DNA of 64,000 nt from Treponema denticola ATCC 35405. Its GTDB lineage: Bacteria; Spirochaetota; Spirochaetia; Treponematales; Treponemataceae. A program made the position numbers and the translations under genes. The notes beneath the pieces were generated by a model. That model had not been told where the DNA came from. It did no database searches and saw only the letters and a list, made by a program, of their open reading frames with translations. Below are positions 1 through 8,591 of this stretch, one piece after another. How positions within the stretch are numbered: position 1 is the stretch's first letter; every line of letters begins with the position of its first letter. The stretch lies in contig NC_002967.9 of assembly GCF_000008185.1 (NCBI RefSeq), positions 744,001 through 808,000 of the forward strand. The letters run 5' to 3'.

Positions 1-39
1 AAGATATTTTTATGAGATAAATTCTTATGGAGGTAGGAT

Positions 40-555
40 ATGAATGAGGTTATTAAGAACATGCTCACGCGTGTGAGTGTCCGTAAGTTTACGGCTGAGA
101 GAGTCGAAGACGAAAAGCTTAAAACAATTGTAGAATGTGCTAAGGCTTCTCCGACAGGAAAAAACAGACAGATGAGGAAATTTACTGTTGTGCATAATCG
201 GGAAAAGATACAGGAACTTGCAAAGGCTGTTTCTTCCGTACTCGATATTCCGAATTATAGAATCTATGATTGCGATGCGTTGATACTCATCAGCTTTGAA
301 GAAGACGACCGCTTCGGTTACTGTGATTCTTCGGTTGCAATTGAGAACATCTATCTTGCGGCTCATGCCTTGGGATTGGGTTCCGTTTGGATAAATCAGT
401 TGAGAGAAAAATGCAATTCACCGGAGATAAGACGGGTTTTAGATTCTTTTAATATTCCTAAAAATCACGTAGTCTGCGGAATATCGGCTATCGGTTATCC
501 TGCAGAACATCCCGAACCTAAAACCCGTACCGAACCTGTGGAGTTTATAAATTAA
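40..555 (+). CDS. Nitroreductase-family flavoprotein
   Basis: A 171-residue protein of nitroreductase type. The N-terminal segment with RVSVRKF and the KASPTGKNRQ stretch looks like the FMN-binding start of the family, and the later AIENIYLAAHALGLGSVWI segment is the usual helix of that fold. Such enzymes use FMN and NAD(P)H to reduce nitro groups, quinones or flavins; the natural substrate cannot be told from sequence. A good Shine-Dalgarno (GGAGG) lies just upstream of the ATG. It is convergent with the MsrAB gene. It is a little short for the family but appears complete. Confidence 0.85.
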   Translation: MNEVIKNMLTRVSVRKFTAERVEDEKLKTIVECAKASPTGKNRQMRKFTVVHNREKIQELAKAVSSVLDIPNYRIYDCDALILISFEEDDRFGYCDSSVAIENIYLAAHALGLGSVWINQLREKCNSPEIRRVLDSFNIPKNHVVCGISAIGYPAEHPEPKTRTEPVEFIN

Positions 556-570
556 GTTTTATAGGCGATG

Positions 571-1635
571 TTAAAAATTCCCCGTAGGTTTTACATAGGG
601 AAGATAATCGCCGTAGCCTTCTTTTTCCATTTTATCGTAGGGGATAAAGCGTAAGGCCGCACCGTTAATGCAATAGCGTAAGCCTCCTGCATCGGCAGGG
701 CCGTCATCAAAGACGTGGCCTAGGTGAGCTCCGCCTGTTTTTGATACGACTTCAGTTCTGTTCATGCCGAGGCTTTTGTCTTCCAAATATTGAAGGGCCT
801 GTGTTGTAATAGCCTTTGTAAATGATGGCCATCCGCAGCCTGCATCATATTTATTTAATGAAGAAAAAAGAGGTTTCCCTGTGGTAATATCAACATAAAT
901 TCCTTCAGCATCGAATTTATCATATTCGCTTGTAAAGGGTCTTTCCGTTGCCTTTTCTTGTGTAACCGAAAACTGTATCGGTTTTAAGGATTTTTTTAAT
1001 TCTTCTTTTGACGGTACTTTAAATTTACTTTCATCATAAAGAGGTTTTAAAGCAAGGGTTAAGTCTATGTGGCAATATCCTCCGGGATTTTTTTGAAGAT
1101 AGTCTTGATGATAGTCTTCTGCAAGAATAAAATGCTTAAGTTTTTCTACCTCAACAACAATGGGCCTCGAATATTTTTTTTGCATAAACTTTACAAAACT
1201 ATTTATTTCTTTAATCATAGAATCATCTACATAATAAATACCTGTTCTGTATTGACGGCCTGCATCGTTTCCCTGTTTGTTTAAAGATGTGGGGTCTATT
1301 ATTCTAAAATAATGAGCCAATAATTCCTGTAAACTTACTACCGAAGAATCATAAACTATCTTAACAGTCTCGGCATGATCGCTCTGATGTAATCCCTTGT
1401 AGTTTGCAGAATCGTTTTTTCCGTTTGCATAACCCGTGTCCGTTTCTTTAACACCGGGAATTTGGCGAAAATATCCTTCAACGCCCCAGAAGCAGCCGCC
1501 TGCAAGATATATTTCTTTAATCATTCCTTTTCCTCCAATGGGTAATTTTTGTTCTGCCTGAGCTTTTGTACATGATAGAAATAAAACTATCATCATTAAA
1601 AAACTCAAGTGGAATAAAATGTTTTTATTCTTCAT
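571..1635 (-). CDS. msrAB: Peptide methionine sulfoxide reductase MsrA/MsrB fusion, lipoprotein
   Basis: A 354-residue fusion that reduces both S- and R-methionine sulfoxide in proteins. A signal peptide ends in a lipobox with Cys22, so the enzyme should be anchored outside the cytoplasmic membrane. The MsrA domain follows at once, with the GCFWG active site (Cys48) and the HAETVKIVYD motif. The MsrB domain occupies the C-terminal 140 residues, with CGWPSF and the catalytic RYC motif at Cys322. Extracytoplasmic MsrAB suits a pathogen exposed to host oxidants. The gene is convergent with the nitroreductase gene and appears monocistronic. Confidence 0.95.
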   Translation of the reverse strand: MKNKNILFHLSFLMMIVLFLSCTKAQAEQKLPIGGKGMIKEIYLAGGCFWGVEGYFRQIPGVKETDTGYANGKNDSANYKGLHQSDHAETVKIVYDSSVVSLQELLAHYFRIIDPTSLNKQGNDAGRQYRTGIYYVDDSMIKEINSFVKFMQKKYSRPIVVEVEKLKHFILAEDYHQDYLQKNPGGYCHIDLTLALKPLYDESKFKVPSKEELKKSLKPIQFSVTQEKATERPFTSEYDKFDAEGIYVDITTGKPLFSSLNKYDAGCGWPSFTKAITTQALQYLEDKSLGMNRTEVVSKTGGAHLGHVFDDGPADAGGLRYCINGAALRFIPYDKMEKEGYGDYLPYVKPTGNF

Positions 1636-1707
1636 ATCTAATTCCTCTCGAAAAAAATGTACTTCTTTTTTTTATAAAAAACAAGAGATTTGATAATAAA
1701 ATTTATT

Positions 1708-1816
1708 TATTCGTGCGGAGGGTTTAATACCCCGACGCTTGCGTCGTAACGAAGGGTATTAAAGCCGACTGCAACCACCTTATGAGAACAACATACCCCG
1801 ATGCTTGCGTCGGGGT
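1708..1816. repeat. GACGC-TT-GCGTC stem repeats downstream of the ThrE genes
   Basis: Two related stems lie here: one centred near 1738 (CGACGC, TT, GCGTCG) and one at 1794-1816 (ACCCCGATGC, TT, GCGTCGGGGT with one wobble pair). The first is nested in a larger inverted repeat whose arms read TTTAATACCC and GGGTATTAAA. The second overlaps the 3' end of the preceding minus-strand gene. A third copy of the same core, with the same preceding TTCGTGCGGAGG phrase, is at 3167-3203. They are probably dispersed terminator-like repeats. Confidence 0.6.
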
Positions 1817-2271
1817 TGTTGATTTTTTTTCTCCGTCGTTTTTTTCTTAAGAGCCTTGATAAGGCGGGTTACCGATGCAGAAATAATTAAACCTACGGAT
1901 ATCGCTATTGCGATAAAAGCGGCTTGAACGCCCTCGCTCACTCCTTTTTCCAATTTGTCGGTAACAAAAAAAAGCATGGTCTTATAAACCTTAAATCCGG
2001 GAACTAAAGGAATCGTGCCTATAACTATAAAACATGTAACCGGTGTTTTTTGGAGTACCGCAAATAAATCCGCCAGGAGGCCTACGGCCAATGCTCCTGC
2101 CAAGGTTGCAAATATATAATTTATGCCGATGCTCTGAAAAAATATGAGGATTGTCCAAGAGACACTTCCGCATAGAGCACTTAAATAGGTATTCCTTTTC
2201 GGAACCGAAAACAAAAAACAAAAACAAAAACTTGCGATAAATGATGCGATCGTATGTATGTAAAGCGGCAT
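1780..2271 (-). CDS. Threonine/serine exporter, ThrE C-terminal-type subunit (DUF3815)
   Basis: A 163-residue integral membrane protein with about four to five hydrophobic helices and a lysine/arginine-rich tail. The segment with GTIPLVPGFKVYKTM is characteristic of the short half of split ThrE exporters. It abuts the larger half with a one-base overlap (stop/start at 2271), so the two are translationally coupled and presumably form one transporter exporting threonine or serine. The substrate is inferred from the family, not from this sequence. Confidence 0.8.
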   Translation of the reverse strand: MPLYIHTIASFIASFCFCFLFSVPKRNTYLSALCGSVSWTILIFFQSIGINYIFATLAGALAVGLLADLFAVLQKTPVTCFIVIGTIPLVPGFKVYKTMLFFVTDKLEKGVSEGVQAAFIAIAISVGLIISASVTRLIKALKKKTTEKKNQQPRRKHRGMLFS

Positions 2272-3041
2272 TATATTCCTCCCAAAAGAGAATAACTGAA
2301 AAGAACAGAACCTATACCGAAGGCTATTGCAACGGCTATGAGTACGGCCTCACTGGTGCGGGCAATTCCGGAAACTAAGTCTCCCAAAATGAAATCCCGT
2401 ATACCTGATGTAAAGGCTACCCCCGGTACAAGGGATAAAACGGCTCCAACTATTATCATGTCAAGATTTTTTACAAAGCCTATATGATAAAAAAGAATTG
2501 TTATTATACCGACAAAAAAGCCCGCTATAAAGTTTCCTAAAAATACCGTTTTGGAAAACTGCGTAATTCTATCATTTAAAAAAACGGCTGCAAAGGTGGC
2601 AATAAAAGTAACTATAAAATCATTTAATGTTCCGCCGAGCAAAACAGAAAAAAGACCGCAGCCTATTCCGGAGGTGGTTAATACAAGCCAATACGGATAA
2701 TTTTTTTCTGCATCAATATTTTTTAAAATCTCAAGGGCTTCATTTTCAGAAATTTTACCTTGAGTAAAGTTTCTTGAAAATTCGTTGACCAAGGAAATTT
2801 TGTGTATATTGCTGCCTCTGACTTTTATGTTTTTAATATAAGTTGAGCCTTCCTTCTTGTCATTTCCTATTAATATTACTGTCGGAGTTATAAAAACGGC
2901 AAGACCGGTAATACCGTGTGAAGAGCATATTCTTAAAATAGTTTCTTCCGTTCTATGCATCTCTGCTCCGTTTTTTATTAGAAGCTCTCCTGCCGCCAAG
3001 GCTATTCTAAAAATTAATGCCGAGTTTTTTTCTTCTTCCAT
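2271..3041 (-). CDS. Threonine/serine exporter, ThrE N-terminal-type subunit (DUF1212)
   Basis: About 256 residues. A soluble N-terminal half (LLIKNGAEMHRTEETI, typical of DUF1212) is followed by five or so transmembrane helices, with GAVLSLVPGVAFTSGIRDFI near the end. I start it at the ATG at 3041 because a GAGGA Shine-Dalgarno sits at proper spacing; an ATG four codons earlier overlaps that site. It is the first gene of a two-gene unit with the DUF3815-like protein. Together they match split ThrE-type amino-acid exporters. Confidence 0.82.
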   Translation of the reverse strand: MEEEKNSALIFRIALAAGELLIKNGAEMHRTEETILRICSSHGITGLAVFITPTVILIGNDKKEGSTYIKNIKVRGSNIHKISLVNEFSRNFTQGKISENEALEILKNIDAEKNYPYWLVLTTSGIGCGLFSVLLGGTLNDFIVTFIATFAAVFLNDRITQFSKTVFLGNFIAGFFVGIITILFYHIGFVKNLDMIIVGAVLSLVPGVAFTSGIRDFILGDLVSGIARTSEAVLIAVAIAFGIGSVLFSYSLLGGI

Positions 3042-3163
3042 TATTTTCCTCATTTAATAATGATTTTAAATTCTAAAAAAGAATATAGCACAGGAGATTT
3101 AAAAAAACAAGTAATCCTTTTAATGGTTTTATTTTAGGGCAAAATAAATTAAAGGCGAGTACT

Positions 3164-3204
3164 TTATTCGTGCGGAGGCTTTAATACCCCGACGCTTGCG
3201 TCTG
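3164..3204. repeat. Copy of the TTCGTGCGGAGG...GACGCTTGCGTC repeat
   Basis: Almost identical to 1708-1746: a TTATTCGTGCGGAGG phrase, TTTAATACCCC, then the GACGC-TT-GCGTC stem. It lies immediately upstream of the NusG-like gene's promoter. Confidence 0.6.
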
Positions 3205-3210
3205 GGTAAG

Positions 3211-3239
3211 TTGATTCAATGAAGGTTTTATGATATAAT
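3211..3239 (+). promoter_or_regulatory. Sigma70-type promoter of the NusG-like/dehydratase unit
   Basis: TTGATT at 3211-3216, a 17-base spacer, then a perfect TATAAT at 3234-3239. Initiation about seven bases later would fall at 3246, only three bases before the ATG at 3249. No Shine-Dalgarno is seen in front of that ATG, so the message may be leaderless. Confidence 0.65.
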
Positions 3240-3248
3240 TGTTTGTGT

Positions 3249-3776
3249 ATGGATTATTATGTAGTTCAGGTAAGTACAGGCAAAGAAAAGAATTTTATTG
3301 AAGATGCGGAATTTAAAAATAAATTTGATGAGCTTTCTTATTCTATAGTTTTTCCTCAGAGGATTTTAAAGATAAGAAAGGCCGGTAAGGTAACGGAAAA
3401 ACAGTTGCCTGTTTTTGCAGGATATCTGTTTATAGGTACTGATGAAATTTCCAAAGACTTGTATCAACATCTTAGAAAATGTAAGGGCTTTTATAGATTT
3501 TTACCTAATAATCAAGAACCGAAGTTTTTAGAAGGAAGAGATTTTGAAATCCTTAATCAATTTATTTCCTTCGGAGGCCTTGCAAAAATTTCACAAGTTG
3601 TATTTGATGAAAATGATAGAATAAAAGTTATCGAAGGACCTTTGAGCGGTCTTGAAGGTTATATTGTAAGAGTAAATAAGAGGAAGGGAAGGGCTACCGT
3701 TTGTCTGGATATGTGTCAAACAGCTTTTTCTATAGACTTAGGATTTGAAATACTAAATAAGGAAGAAAAAAAATGA
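3249..3776 (+). CDS. NusG-family transcription antiterminator paralogue (UpxY/LoaP-like)
   Basis: A 175-residue protein with a NusG N-terminal domain (WYVVQV-like start DYYVVQVSTGKEKNF; PVFAGYLFIG) and a C-terminal KOW motif (DRIKVIEGPLSGLEGYIVRVNKRKGRATV). Specialised NusG paralogues of this size let RNA polymerase read through long surface-polysaccharide or secondary-metabolite operons. It overlaps the following nucleotide-sugar dehydratase by four bases (ATGA), which supports a glycan-operon role. The predicted start of transcription lies about three bases from the ATG. The housekeeping nusG would be expected beside rplK, so this is an extra copy. Confidence 0.85.
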   Translation: MDYYVVQVSTGKEKNFIEDAEFKNKFDELSYSIVFPQRILKIRKAGKVTEKQLPVFAGYLFIGTDEISKDLYQHLRKCKGFYRFLPNNQEPKFLEGRDFEILNQFISFGGLAKISQVVFDENDRIKVIEGPLSGLEGYIVRVNKRKGRATVCLDMCQTAFSIDLGFEILNKEEKK

Positions 3777-5260
3777 ACCGTCCTATTAAACAAAAAACTT
3801 CTATATATATAGTAGGCGCAGGTCTGGCCGGAACTATGATTGCACATGAAATTTCTGAAAAAAACATATTCGGTAAGGTTGCCGCATTCTTAGACGATGA
3901 CCCTAAAAAAATCGGAACTAAGATTGACGGGATTCCGGTATTCGGGCCTATAAGTGAAACGGTTCATCTGATAAGGATAGATGCAGGGGATGAGGCTCTG
4001 ATTGCAATTCCCAGCATGCGCTCCGAGCGTTTGCGTGAAATATATGAGCTTTTAAAATCGGCAGGTTTTTCAAAAATAAAACTTCTGCCCGCAATTTCGC
4101 AAATCATTGACGGTTCAGCTCATTTGGTACAAGCCCGCGAAATAGATCCGCAGGATTTACTTACCCGAACCCCCGTTACCATTTCTTTAAAAAAGAGTTT
4201 GGCTTATCTACGCGGAAAGCGAGTTCTAATTACCGGCGCCGGAGGTTCTATCGGAAGCGAACTCTGCCGGCAGCTTTTATCGGGCGGTGCCGAACGCCTC
4301 TATCTTTTCGGTCATGGAGAAAATTCCATTTATCAAATTTATAAAGAACTTAAAATATTGCAAGCAGGCGGTGTCGGCGACAAGGCTACAATTGTTCCGG
4401 TTATAGGAGAGTTAAAAGACCGCGAGTACATGCGCTACATCATTAAGCAATTAAAATGTGATGCGGTTTTTCATACGGCGGCTTATAAACATGTTCCTTT
4501 GATGGAAGAAAATCCTGTTGCGGTTATCGAAAACAATGTTTTCGGAACAAAGAATCTTTTGGATGCCTGCATCGAATTCGGAGTAAAACGATTTGTTTTA
4601 ATTTCGACGGATAAGGCTGTTGAGCCTGTTTCGGTTTACGGCGTTTCAAAACTATTAAGCGAAAAATTGGTATTGCAGGCTGCCGAAACCGTAAAAGAAA
4701 AAAAAGATTCAGCCTACATGTTTGTCCGCTTCGGAAATGTTTTGGGATCGAGGGGATCTATCTTTCCGCTTTTTGTAGAGCAGATACAAAACGGGGGACC
4801 CGTAACCGTAACCGATAAAAAGATGATCCGCTTTTTTATGACAATTCCGGAAGCTTGTTCATTAGTATTGCAGACAGGCGGTGTTGGAAAATCGGGTGAG
4901 TCCTATCTTCTCGACATGGGAGAACCTGTAAATATTTATGAGACGGCAAAGCAGTTGATAAGTTACATGGGTTTTGAACCTGAGAAGGATATTAAGATAG
5001 AAATAATCGGCCCCAGAGAAGGCGAGCGTTTGGAAGAGCCTCTTTGGTCATCAACCGAGTATCTTGAAAAAACGGATTACGAAAAAATCATGCGCTTACG
5101 TGATAAAAAAGAATTCGATTCTAAAAACTTAAATGAAATTTTAAATACCCTATATCCGTTTTGTTTTTATAGTGAAGAACACAAAGACGATTTCCGCAAT
5201 AAAGAAAAGATGCGCAATTTTTTGGAAGAAAATAAATTATTAATTTATAAAAAGGAGTAA
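3773..5260 (+). CDS. Nucleoside-diphosphate-sugar 4,6-dehydratase/epimerase, CapD/FlaA1 type
   Basis: A 495-residue cytoplasmic enzyme. Residues 1-130 form a nucleotide/CoA-binding-like domain (GAGLAGTMIAHEI; LDDDPKKIGTKIDG). From about residue 148 follows an extended SDR domain with GAGGSIGSEL, the STDKAVEPVSVYGVSK catalytic stretch and FGNVLGSRGS. This matches enzymes that make 4-keto-6-deoxy UDP-GlcNAc-type sugars. It lacks the N-terminal transmembrane helices of the long CapD/WbpM forms. The natural partner, a DegT-family aminotransferase, is found 14 kb downstream at 19605; the block between the two looks inserted. Confidence 0.88.
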   Translation: MNRPIKQKTSIYIVGAGLAGTMIAHEISEKNIFGKVAAFLDDDPKKIGTKIDGIPVFGPISETVHLIRIDAGDEALIAIPSMRSERLREIYELLKSAGFSKIKLLPAISQIIDGSAHLVQAREIDPQDLLTRTPVTISLKKSLAYLRGKRVLITGAGGSIGSELCRQLLSGGAERLYLFGHGENSIYQIYKELKILQAGGVGDKATIVPVIGELKDREYMRYIIKQLKCDAVFHTAAYKHVPLMEENPVAVIENNVFGTKNLLDACIEFGVKRFVLISTDKAVEPVSVYGVSKLLSEKLVLQAAETVKEKKDSAYMFVRFGNVLGSRGSIFPLFVEQIQNGGPVTVTDKKMIRFFMTIPEACSLVLQTGGVGKSGESYLLDMGEPVNIYETAKQLISYMGFEPEKDIKIEIIGPREGERLEEPLWSSTEYLEKTDYEKIMRLRDKKEFDSKNLNEILNTLYPFCFYSEEHKDDFRNKEKMRNFLEENKLLIYKKE

Positions 5261-5335
5261 TAAAAATTGAATAATTTATTGTTCATCTATGATATAATAA
5301 AAATAAAATTTCGTCGAATGATTAAAAAAATTAAT

Positions 5336-6610
5336 ATGAAAAAATTAATAATCAGCCTTATAATATTTATTTTTGTTTCCGTGTTTGTTGTAATAGCTCT
5401 TAATGTATCGAAAAAAAATGATATAATATCAGGTTTTATTTCTGCCGAAAAAATGAAAGCCGACTATGAATATTTTTGGGATTTTATTTATAAGGGCTAC
5501 CCTTTTACTGAAGTATGTGAACGAAAAGGAGCGGATTTAGAACAAATAAAACAGTCCGGATATAGATATTTAACGGATCCCATGATGCAGTATGGGTATT
5601 ATTTTTTTTATAAAGACTTATGCAGAAAAATTACGGGAAATAGATATATAGGTCATCTTTATCCTTCCGATTATTTTGATTATTATTTTAATTATGAAAA
5701 GATATTTAAAAATGGTGCCCCTCAGACTTCATTAATTAAGAAGCGGGCTTTGATAGATAACTTTTATTTTCATATATATCAAGTAGAGGTTCTTAGTGAT
5801 AAAAATATCGGTAGTTTTAATAATAGAAATTCTTCATTAATAGGAACTCGTAAATATTCAAAGCCGTTTATACAGATTATTGAGACCGATCATATTGCAT
5901 ATATAGAAATCAAATCTTTTCTTACAACGAAAGCAGAAGAAAAACAAGAGTATCTAAAAGCCTTGGAAGATTTTTTTATTGAGACTGCAAATTATAAACA
6001 CATAATAATAGATATACAAAATAACGGAGGCGGACATCCTGAAAATTACGAAGCAATAATATCTCCCAATATAAATAAAGAGATAAATATAATTTCTTAC
6101 GGACTTTATAACGAAAATAAATATACGAATACTTATTTGGATATGTTTTTTAAAAATTATAAATCAGAAAAAATAAATCGGCATGAAGTTCCTTATATAG
6201 AAAATTGCAGTACTGTAAAAAACGATAAGGCCTATAGATTGGAAGAGATAATTCAAGCTCGTCCTATTAACGGATACAAGCCTTGTGAAGATAAAAAATT
6301 TTGGCTTCTTGTAGATAGCGGCGTATATTCTGAAGCCGATCGTTTTACTTATATCTGTAAAAAAATCGGCTTTGCAACAGTTGTCGGGACTAATACGGGA
6401 GGTTCCGGAACAAACGGTAAATCGCCTATGTACATCGTTCTTCCCAACAGCGGCTTACTGATAAAGTTTGATTTTATGTACGGCCTAACCGAAGACGGAT
6501 ACTGTACTGATGAAACAGGTACTGCTCCTGATATTTATAATCTTCCCGGCAAAAGTGCCCTTGGAACCTGTTTAGAAGAGATAAGAAAATTAAGGGAAAA
6601 GACAAATTAG
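5336..6610 (+). CDS. S41-family protease-like protein, copy 1, membrane-anchored
   Basis: About 424 residues. An N-terminal hydrophobic anchor is followed by a domain with YEYFWDFIYKGYPFTEVCERKGADL and then an S41 (tail-specific protease/IRBP) core. The core holds HIIIDIQNNGGG, a serine in the VYSEAD motif (Ser332), TNTGGSGTNG and LPNSGLLIKFD. The Ser-x-Ala-Asp position matches the S41 nucleophile, but the classical GKG lysine is absent. The C-terminus (GTAPDIYNLPGKSALGTCLEEIRKL) is nearly identical to those of the three other copies. I start at the ATG just before the hydrophobic stretch; a TTG at 5267 with a Shine-Dalgarno is an alternative. It has no adjacent leader peptide, and a full hairpin repeat follows. 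Confidence 0.78.
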   Translation: MKKLIISLIIFIFVSVFVVIALNVSKKNDIISGFISAEKMKADYEYFWDFIYKGYPFTEVCERKGADLEQIKQSGYRYLTDPMMQYGYYFFYKDLCRKITGNRYIGHLYPSDYFDYYFNYEKIFKNGAPQTSLIKKRALIDNFYFHIYQVEVLSDKNIGSFNNRNSSLIGTRKYSKPFIQIIETDHIAYIEIKSFLTTKAEEKQEYLKALEDFFIETANYKHIIIDIQNNGGGHPENYEAIISPNINKEINIISYGLYNENKYTNTYLDMFFKNYKSEKINRHEVPYIENCSTVKNDKAYRLEEIIQARPINGYKPCEDKKFWLLVDSGVYSEADRFTYICKKIGFATVVGTNTGGSGTNGKSPMYIVLPNSGLLIKFDFMYGLTEDGYCTDETGTAPDIYNLPGKSALGTCLEEIRKLREKTN

Positions 6611-6840
6611 GGGAAAAGACAAACTTTTGATGGAGCAAAAGTTTTTCTTCTCCCCTATAACCCCTCATCTTTTCAAAACGCCATTTAAGAGGGGAACATT
6701 TTTTAGCTCCCCTCTTAAAAATCTCCCCTGATTTAGAGGTATGGATTGTCATTAAGACAAACCTACGGTTTTTCTTAATAATCTTTTCCCTTTGCGAAGT
6801 TGAGCGTTAGCTCAATGCTTGGCGTTCGCTACGGTTATTA
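6610..6840 (+). repeat. Multi-hairpin repeat R1 after S41 copy 1 (6611-6967 holds no gene)
   Basis: First of four near-identical elements following the S41 genes. Hairpin 1: AAACTTTTG at 6621-6629 pairs with CAAAAGTTT at 6636-6644, then a T/C-rich tract. Hairpin 2: TTTAAGAGGGGA at 6684-6695 pairs with TCCCCTCTTAAA at 6708-6719. Further on, GGATTGTCATTAAGACAAACC and a CGGTTTTTC segment follow. This copy alone continues into a TTGAGC-GTTA-GCTCAA stem at 6800-6815, also seen in related form near 34446. It is likely terminator plus mobile intergenic repeat. Confidence 0.75.
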
Positions 6841-6890
6841 AAAATAAATAAAATTGTAAATTTATGTAAAGAAAATACTATAAATCTTCC

Positions 6891-6919
6891 TTGACAAATA
6901 AGCAGGGCTGCTCTATACT
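6891..6919 (+). promoter_or_regulatory. Strong sigma70-type promoter of the CPBP protease gene
   Basis: Perfect TTGACA (6891-6896), 17-base spacer, TATACT (6914-6919). Confidence 0.75.
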
Positions 6920-6920
6920 T

Positions 6921-6952
6921 ATAAGTGAAGCCGTAACAGTGTCATCACTTAT
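6921..6952 (+). promoter_or_regulatory. 5'-UTR inverted repeat next to the CPBP gene ribosome-binding site
   Basis: ATAAGTGA (6921-6928) and TCACTTAT (6945-6952) are a perfect 8-bp inverted repeat beginning at the expected transcription start. Its 3' arm ends two bases before the AGGAG ribosome-binding site. It could be an operator or an RNA hairpin tuning translation. Confidence 0.5.
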
Positions 6953-6967
6953 TAGGAGTACTGTTTT

Positions 6968-7804
6968 ATGCCATATAACAAAAAGAAGGTTTTAGCTGTT
7001 TTTTATTGGTTTATATCGATTATAATTGAAGCCTTTATTGCATTTTTTATTCTTGATCTTATATATGTATATGTTTTTATGTATAAAGAAGAATACTGGT
7101 ATATAATTCTGGCTATTGGGTATACGGAACTGGGCATTGCAATCATAACATTTAAACGGTTTAAAGAAAACAAAAATCTTTTACAATTTAAACCTTTTAA
7201 GTTTTCTACGGTTATAAAGATATACTTTATTGGTATCATTATAACTACACTTATAGCATGGATTTTTCGTGGTTTCGGTAATTTTAAAAATATGATAGAA
7301 AGTTCGGTTATTTATTTTTTAAACAGATTTACGGGAAAAGAAAGCTTTACCGTCCGTACCATATTTAATACTAATTTTATATACAAGCCATTAATTATTT
7401 ATGAATTTGTAGCGGCTCTTATCATAGCACCGATATATGAAGAACTTATATTTAGGGGAGTAATCTATGATGATACAAAAAAATTATTTAATGCAAAAAT
7501 TGCCGCTCTTGTTTCTTCAATACTATTCGGCTTAATACATTTATATGGAGGCTATGCCCAAGTGATTGGAACCATTGTAAGCGGTTTACTATCAGCTTAT
7601 TGTTATGAAAAAACAAAATCGCTTTATGCATGTATCTTTCTCCATTCTTTACACAATTTTATAGCCGTTGTTATGCGTAGATTATTAAATTGGCAAACAT
7701 ATGTTATACTTATCCTTATTTTTACGCCTGCCTGTATAATTATGCTTATTGCCGAAGGGATTAGGTATTTCGGCAGAAGAAAGGCACTCATTATAAAGGA
7801 ATGA
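6968..7804 (+). CDS. CPBP (CAAX/Abi) family intramembrane metalloprotease
   Basis: A 278-residue polytopic membrane protein with about eight hydrophobic helices. All three family motifs are visible: EELIFR (Glu158, Glu159, Arg163), FGLIHLYGG (FxxxH) and LHSLHNF (HxxxN). These are the metal and catalytic residues of CPBP proteases. In Gram-positive bacteriocin loci such proteins often give self-immunity or take part in peptide maturation; that role here is an inference from the nearby C39 exporter and leader peptides. It has its own strong promoter and a hairpin ahead of the start codon. The first five residues (MPYNK) recur at the start of the next, broken gene. Confidence 0.85.
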   Translation: MPYNKKKVLAVFYWFISIIIEAFIAFFILDLIYVYVFMYKEEYWYIILAIGYTELGIAIITFKRFKENKNLLQFKPFKFSTVIKIYFIGIIITTLIAWIFRGFGNFKNMIESSVIYFLNRFTGKESFTVRTIFNTNFIYKPLIIYEFVAALIIAPIYEELIFRGVIYDDTKKLFNAKIAALVSSILFGLIHLYGGYAQVIGTIVSGLLSAYCYEKTKSLYACIFLHSLHNFIAVVMRRLLNWQTYVILILIFTPACIIMLIAEGIRYFGRRKALIIKE

Positions 7805-7808
7805 TTTT

Positions 7809-8440
7809 ATGCCATATAACAAAAATAGGAAAATAATGAAAGTTATTCAATCTAAAAAAATTATCACAAAAAAAATATTAGCTATGAGTGTATTGATTTA
7901 TATTTTAGCTGTGCTGATTTGCTTTTTGCTTTCGATTTTGCTCCCTCGTGGGATTTTGGACACATCAACATTGCAGGAAGTTTTTCAAAAGATTCACAAA
8001 TTCTATATGGTTCTGGAACTTTATCCGATATAAATCTTTCAGATGCTGACACAGGGGTAGCATTTTCTTTCTCGCCTTTAGAAATAGAATCAAATCAACA
8101 ATTAGGGAAAACCAATCTGTTTTTTATAAATGCTGAATTTTCATATAACACATTTAATAATCTATATAAAATATTTCGCTTAGCAGTGTTTGCCAGGATA
8201 AATTGGCTTACAGAATCTAATATTTATAAATATAGATTTATGTCCGGTCTTGAATTTTCAATAATGGCAGAGATGTCTCCATTTTGCGATTGGAAATTTC
8301 CACTTATTTTTAAGGTTTTTTCAGCTAAGACAGGTTTCAGATTAGACTATCCGGCTAAACCCTCTTTTTTTTGTAGTGCAGGCATAACACTTTCACTCCC
8401 CTTGTATGGCTTAAGTCAAAGTGCTAATAAAAATTCCTAA
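7809..8440 (+). pseudogene. Disrupted envelope-protein gene (signal/TM fragment plus beta-barrel-like fragment)
   Basis: Two overlapping reading frames. The first (7809-8033) starts MPYNKN, like the CPBP gene just upstream, and has one hydrophobic segment. The second, in the next frame (open to 8440), reads like an outer-membrane barrel: alternating segments such as FAFDFAPSWDFGHINIAG and a terminal aromatic strand region. Neither frame alone looks like a normal gene. The simplest reading is a recombined or frameshifted gene in which the 5' end was copied from the CPBP gene and joined to a barrel remnant. A sequencing error would also produce this. No function is proposed. Confidence 0.5.
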
Positions 8441-8490
8441 TATAGGAGAAAATTAAAATGAAAAAATTACAAATTTCTGTAAAAAAGCAC

Positions 8491-8576
8491 TTGACATATT
8501 GCAAAAGTATGGTACACTTAAAGTAAGGTCTTTTGAAAAGCCTAAAAATATTTAAGTTTAGGTGTAGGAGCCTAAA
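8491..8576 (+). promoter_or_regulatory. Promoter and two-hairpin 5' leader of GG-peptide 1
   Basis: TTGACA (8491-8496), 16-base spacer, TACACT (8513-8518). The transcript then carries a GTCTTTTGAAAAG near-palindrome (from 8528) and a TTTAGG (8557-8562)/CCTAAA (8571-8576) stem with an 8-base loop, directly before AAAGGAG and the ATG. The same module, with a different loop, precedes GG-peptide 2. Confidence 0.65.
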
Positions 8577-8591
8577 CAAAGGAGTTGTTTT

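Noticed and set aside
8458-8526. A 22-codon frame with ribosome-binding site before GG-peptide 1
   Set aside because: It overlaps the promoter of the precursor and has no features; probably a remnant of an earlier gene start.
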